Part shown: piece by piece, positions 1-5,319 of the stretch
Position numbering within the stretch: position 1 is the stretch's first letter
Layout: each line of letters begins with the position of its first letter
Source: Aquifex aeolicus
Lineage (GTDB): Bacteria; Aquificota; Aquificia; Aquificales; Aquificaceae
Reading direction: 5' to 3'
Length of the DNA stretch: 5,319 bases
NCBI GenBank assembly: GCA_015661465.1
Contig: DQVZ01000287.1
Coordinates: 1-5,319, forward strand
The notes under the pieces: model-generated
Seen by the model: only the letters and a program-made list of their open reading frames with translations
Databases searched by the model: none
What the model was told of the DNA's origin: nothing
Translations under genes and position numbers: made by a program

Positions 1-606
<606 letters not shown>

Positions 607-617
607 ATTTTAAACTG

Positions 618-1616
618 ATGAAGAAGATTCTCCTTGCACACGGAAGTGGTGGTGAGGAAACACAAAAACTTATAAAAAACCTATTTCTCAAATACTTTTC
701 TAACGAAATACTGAATAAGTTAGAGGATGCTTCTATTTTAACCATATCGGGAGAAATAGCTTTTACCACAGATGCTTTTACAGTATCTCCGATATTTTTT
801 AAGGGTGGAGATATAGGAAAACTCGCAGTTGCTGGTACTGTAAATGACCTTGCGGTAATGGGAGCAAAACCCCGTTATATGTCGCTCTCTTTTTTAATAG
901 AAGAAGGTTTACCCTTTGAGGATTTAGAAAAAATCGTTAAATCTATTTCGGAAGAAGCAAAAAAGAATGGTATGTTAATAGCAACCGGGGATACAAAGGT
1001 AGTTCCTCGGGGACAGATAGATAAGTTATTCATTGCTACATCTGGAATAGGAGAGGTTGTAAGAAGCGGCTTATCTGCTCACAACCTTCAAGAGGGAGAT
1101 GTAATCGTAGTGTCAGGAACAGTAGGAGACCACGGAGCTTGCATACTCGCGGAAAGGGAAGGAATGGAATTTGATATTCCGATAGAAAGTGACTGCAAAA
1201 GTTTATGGAAGATGATTGAGAAACTTCTAATCAGCGGAGTTGAAATTCACGCTATGAGGGATGCTACACGGGGAGGTCTTGCAGGAGTTTTAAATGAATG
1301 GGCAGAGCAGTCAGGTGTTGAAATAGAAGTAGAAGAAGAAAAAATACCTGTCCGAGAAGCGGTAAAAGGTCTGTGTGAACTCCTCGGGTTCGAACCTACC
1401 CATTTAGCAAATGAAGGGATGGTAGTGATAGCGGTAAAGGAAAAAGATGCGGAAAAATTACTCGAGGTACTTCACTCAACAGAAGAAGGGAAAAATGCTT
1501 CCATTATAGGCAGAGTAGCCAAAAAGGGAAGTCCTAAGGTTGTAATTACAACATCTTACGGGGTAAAGAGGATTATGGAACCTCCTGCAGGAGAGCTTTT
1601 ACCGAGGATTTGTTGA
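618..1616 (+). CDS. hypE: Hydrogenase maturation protein HypE (carbamoyl dehydratase)
   Basis: HypE works with HypF to make the CN ligands of the [NiFe]-hydrogenase iron. HypF transfers a carbamoyl group to the C-terminal Cys of HypE, and HypE dehydrates it with ATP to a thiocyanate, which is passed to the HypC/HypD complex. This 332-residue protein has the usual length and AIR-synthase-like fold signatures: HGSGG at 8-12, DAF at 52-54, a glycine-rich ATP-binding stretch at 63-85 (GGDIGKLAVAGTVNDLAVMG), GDTKVV at 124-129, GDHG at 170-173, RDATRGGLA at 214-222 and NEGM at 265-268. It ends in the diagnostic PRIC tail with Cys332 as the very last residue, so it looks functional. The ATG start fits the conserved HypE N-terminus (LLAHGSGG right after it). 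No clear Shine-Dalgarno sequence lies in the 11-base gap after pheS, so translation may rely on ribosomes finishing pheS or on a weak site. hypA follows after 2 bases. Confidence 0.98.
   Translation: MKKILLAHGSGGEETQKLIKNLFLKYFSNEILNKLEDASILTISGEIAFTTDAFTVSPIFFKGGDIGKLAVAGTVNDLAVMGAKPRYMSLSFLIEEGLPFEDLEKIVKSISEEAKKNGMLIATGDTKVVPRGQIDKLFIATSGIGEVVRSGLSAHNLQEGDVIVVSGTVGDHGACILAEREGMEFDIPIESDCKSLWKMIEKLLISGVEIHAMRDATRGGLAGVLNEWAEQSGVEIEVEEEKIPVREAVKGLCELLGFEPTHLANEGMVVIAVKEKDAEKLLEVLHSTEEGKNASIIGRVAKKGSPKVVITTSYGVKRIMEPPAGELLPRIC
1604..1608 (+). promoter_or_regulatory. Probable ribosome binding site for hypA
   Basis: GAGGA lies inside the last codons of hypE, 10 bases before the ATG at 1619. 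It is too close to the alternative TTG codons at 1610 and 1613 to serve them, so it supports the MHEFS start. This is a match by eye to the Shine-Dalgarno consensus. Confidence 0.55.
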
Positions 1617-1618
1617 AT

Positions 1619-1966
1619 ATGCATGAATTTTCAATAGTTCAAAGTCTCTTGGCATTAATAGAAGATTATGTGAGAAAAAATAACGCAAAAGCTGTAACCA
1701 GAGTGGTTGTCAGCATAGGTGTTCTGTCGGGAGTAGAACCCCATCTACTTGAAATGGCTTTTAACACCTTTAAAGAAGGAACAGTAGCGGAAAAGGCCCA
1801 GCTTGTCATGGAAATTGAAAAGCTAAAACTAAGATGCAGAAATTGTGGAAAGGAGGCAGAGAAGGAAGAGGTAAATATGGTATGTCCCCACTGCAACTCT
1901 TTGAACACAGAAGTGATTACAGGTCAGGATATGTTCTTAAAGAGTTTAGAGCTTGAAGTAGAGTGA
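1619..1966 (+). CDS. hypA: Hydrogenase nickel-insertion protein HypA
   Basis: HypA is the nickel metallochaperone that, with the GTPase HypB, delivers Ni to the [NiFe]-hydrogenase large subunit after HypC-F have built the Fe(CN)2CO centre. The 115-residue protein is of family length. It starts MHEFSIVQSL, in which the N-terminal amine, His2 and Glu3 belong to the conserved nickel site. A zinc-binding domain has paired cysteines C73-x2-C76 and C89-x2-C92 (CPHC). The ATG at 1619 is preferred over two in-frame TTG codons just upstream (1610, 1613) because the family begins exactly with MHE and because a GAGGA lies 10 bases before this ATG. The start is 2 bases after the hypE stop, so the pair is probably translationally coupled. 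hypB, hypC, hypD and hypF are not in the window. The stop lies 6 bases from the stop of the convergent deacetylase gene. Confidence 0.97.
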   Translation: MHEFSIVQSLLALIEDYVRKNNAKAVTRVVVSIGVLSGVEPHLLEMAFNTFKEGTVAEKAQLVMEIEKLKLRCRNCGKEAEKEEVNMVCPHCNSLNTEVITGQDMFLKSLELEVE

Positions 1967-1985
1967 TATTCTTTATACGTTCAAG
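1952..1985. other. Imperfect inverted repeat across the convergent hypA/acuC stop codons
   Basis: The left arm CTTGAAGTA (1952-1960) can pair with TAC-G-TTCAAG (1976-1985), giving nine base pairs with one bulged G and a 15-base loop that contains the hypA stop and the start of the 6-base gap. The deacetylase stop codon touches the right arm. No U-run follows directly on either strand, so it is not a classical intrinsic terminator. It could be chance or a weak bidirectional 3'-end structure. Confidence 0.2.
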
Positions 1986-3092
1986 ACTAAAGCTTTTGCT
2001 TTTTCGATAATATCTCTGACTTCCTTTCTTATTTCTCCACCTCTATAGGAATCTTTAAGGCTTTCAAACATATAACTTCTATCTACATCATCAAACTCTT
2101 CAAAGTCTATACTGTGGAATAATTCTTTAGCTTTATTTGTAAGATTATCCATAGGTTCCCTTTTAGAAATTTCACACCAAATGAGGGTCCATGCCCTTGC
2201 AAGAGCGTACGGGTGATACCCTCCTCCTCCTAGGTATATCCCCTCTCCAAAGCAATCCCTTACCATATTAAATGCTTTTAGAAATCCAATATTTGATAGA
2301 TTAAATTTAGAAAGGTAATCTTCCAGTAGTGGGTCTGTACCAAGCTGTAGAAGGTATACTTCGGGCTCTATAATTTCTTTCACTATGTTAAGAGCATTTT
2401 CAAGTGCGTATAGAAATTCATCATCATTTACACCCTTAGGAAGGGGGATATTTAAATTAAAACCTTTACCTTTACCCTCACCTATTTCTTCAAGATATCC
2501 CCTTTTAAAAGGAAAAGCATATTGAGGAGATTGGTGTAATGAAAGAACAAAAACTTCATGGGTTTCATAAAAGGCTTCTTGAACTCCGTCACAGTGATGA
2601 GCATCAAGGTCTATATAGAGAATCTTTTTAAAACCTCTCTTTCTGAGGTATTCAATCCCTATAGCCGGATCATTTATATAACAAAAGCCGTTCGCTTTGT
2701 TTCTAAATGCATGGTGCATTCCACCGGCGGGATTAAAAACCACGTTTCCCTTCAAAAACTCCTCTATAGCTTGAATAGTGGAACCTGTTGCCAAGGAGGA
2801 ACCCGTAAACATTGCGTAAGATACCGGATTTTCATAACTTCCTATGTTGTATTTTTCCCTTGCACCGTTAGGAACACACTGGCATTTCTCCGCTTCTATA
2901 AGCGTCTCTATATAATCCTTATCGTGAAAAAGAAGTAGCTCCCTCATAGAGGCTTGTCTGCTTTTTATAATTTCATCTTCGGAGATTAATTCCATAGCTT
3001 CGAGAAACCTGAGAAGTAAGGAAACTCTGGGAATTTTTAAAGGGTGATTCTTGGGATAGCGGTATTTAGCGTATTCTAAGCTTCCTATAAGT

Positions 3093-3106
<14 letters not shown>
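1973..3106 (-). CDS. acuC: Histone-deacetylase-like zinc amidohydrolase (HDLP / AcuC family)
   Basis: This is a class I HDAC-fold, Zn-dependent deacetylase that removes acetyl groups from lysine side chains or similar acetylamines. At 377 residues it closely matches the Aquifex aeolicus HDLP (about 375 residues, recalled from memory), and the key positions carry the same numbers: His131-His132 (general base pair, in GGMHHAF), Asp166, Zn ligands Asp168, His170 (DLDAHHCDG) and Asp258 (LGTDPL), Asp173, and Tyr297 (GGGGYHPY), which stabilises the transition state. The acyl-lysine tunnel residues Phe141, Phe198 and Leu265 are also present, so an active enzyme is expected. There is no signal peptide, so it should be cytoplasmic. 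The ATG start fits the family N-terminus (MKKAKLIGSL). The start overlaps the end of the stress-protein gene by 14 bases with no good Shine-Dalgarno site, implying translational coupling. The substrate is unknown: Bacillus AcuC acts on acetyl-CoA synthetase, while other relatives act on acetylpolyamines. The symbol reflects the family, not a proven role. Confidence 0.95.

Positions 3107-5319
<2,213 letters not shown>

Noticed and set aside
1610..1618. Upstream TTG starts for hypA
   Set aside because: The family needs MHE at the N-terminus for nickel binding, and the GAGGA at 1604-1608 is too close to both TTG codons.
1989..2002. Possible intrinsic terminator AAAGC-TTTT-GCTTT for the plus-strand unit
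   Set aside because: The stem has only five pairs, mostly A-U, with a short and broken T-run after it, and it lies inside the deacetylase coding region; too weak to call.
2558..2938. A 126-codon plus-strand open frame opposite the deacetylase gene
   Set aside because: It is fully inside a gene with intact catalytic motifs on the other strand, has no recognisable family or good ribosome site, and its composition looks like an antisense shadow.

Overview
The window is a gene-dense piece of a chromosome, moderately AT-rich by eye, most likely from a member of the Aquificaceae (the Aquifex / Hydrogenivirga / Hydrogenobacter group). The strongest clue is the histone-deacetylase-like protein on the minus strand. 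It matches, as I remember it, the Aquifex aeolicus HDLP of known crystal structure along its whole length, with every catalytic residue at the same number but many substitutions elsewhere. That suggests a relative rather than A. aeolicus itself. Thermophile-like protein composition (rich in K, E and I), tight gene packing and [NiFe]-hydrogenase maturation genes fit a hydrogen-oxidising thermophile.

The left part (1-1966) reads on the plus strand: the 3' part of pheS (phenylalanyl-tRNA synthetase alpha subunit), then hypE and hypA (hydrogenase maturation factors for cyanide-ligand synthesis and nickel delivery). Gaps are only 11 and 2 bases, so the three are probably co-transcribed.

The right part (1973-5319) reads on the minus strand: the 3' part of gyrB (DNA gyrase subunit B, entering from the right edge), a two-domain universal stress protein, and the HDLP/AcuC-type deacetylase. 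These overlap by 8 and 14 bases, which suggests one translationally coupled transcript in the order gyrB-usp-acuC.

The two units converge, with only 6 bases between the hypA and deacetylase stop codons, so any termination signal must lie inside coding sequence. No stretch over 300 bases lacks a gene. I see no RNA gene, mobile element, CRISPR array or recognisable promoter. All six genes belong to known families. The main points of interest are the linkage of an HDAC-fold deacetylase to gyrase and the compressed, overlapping arrangement; I see no convincing new system.
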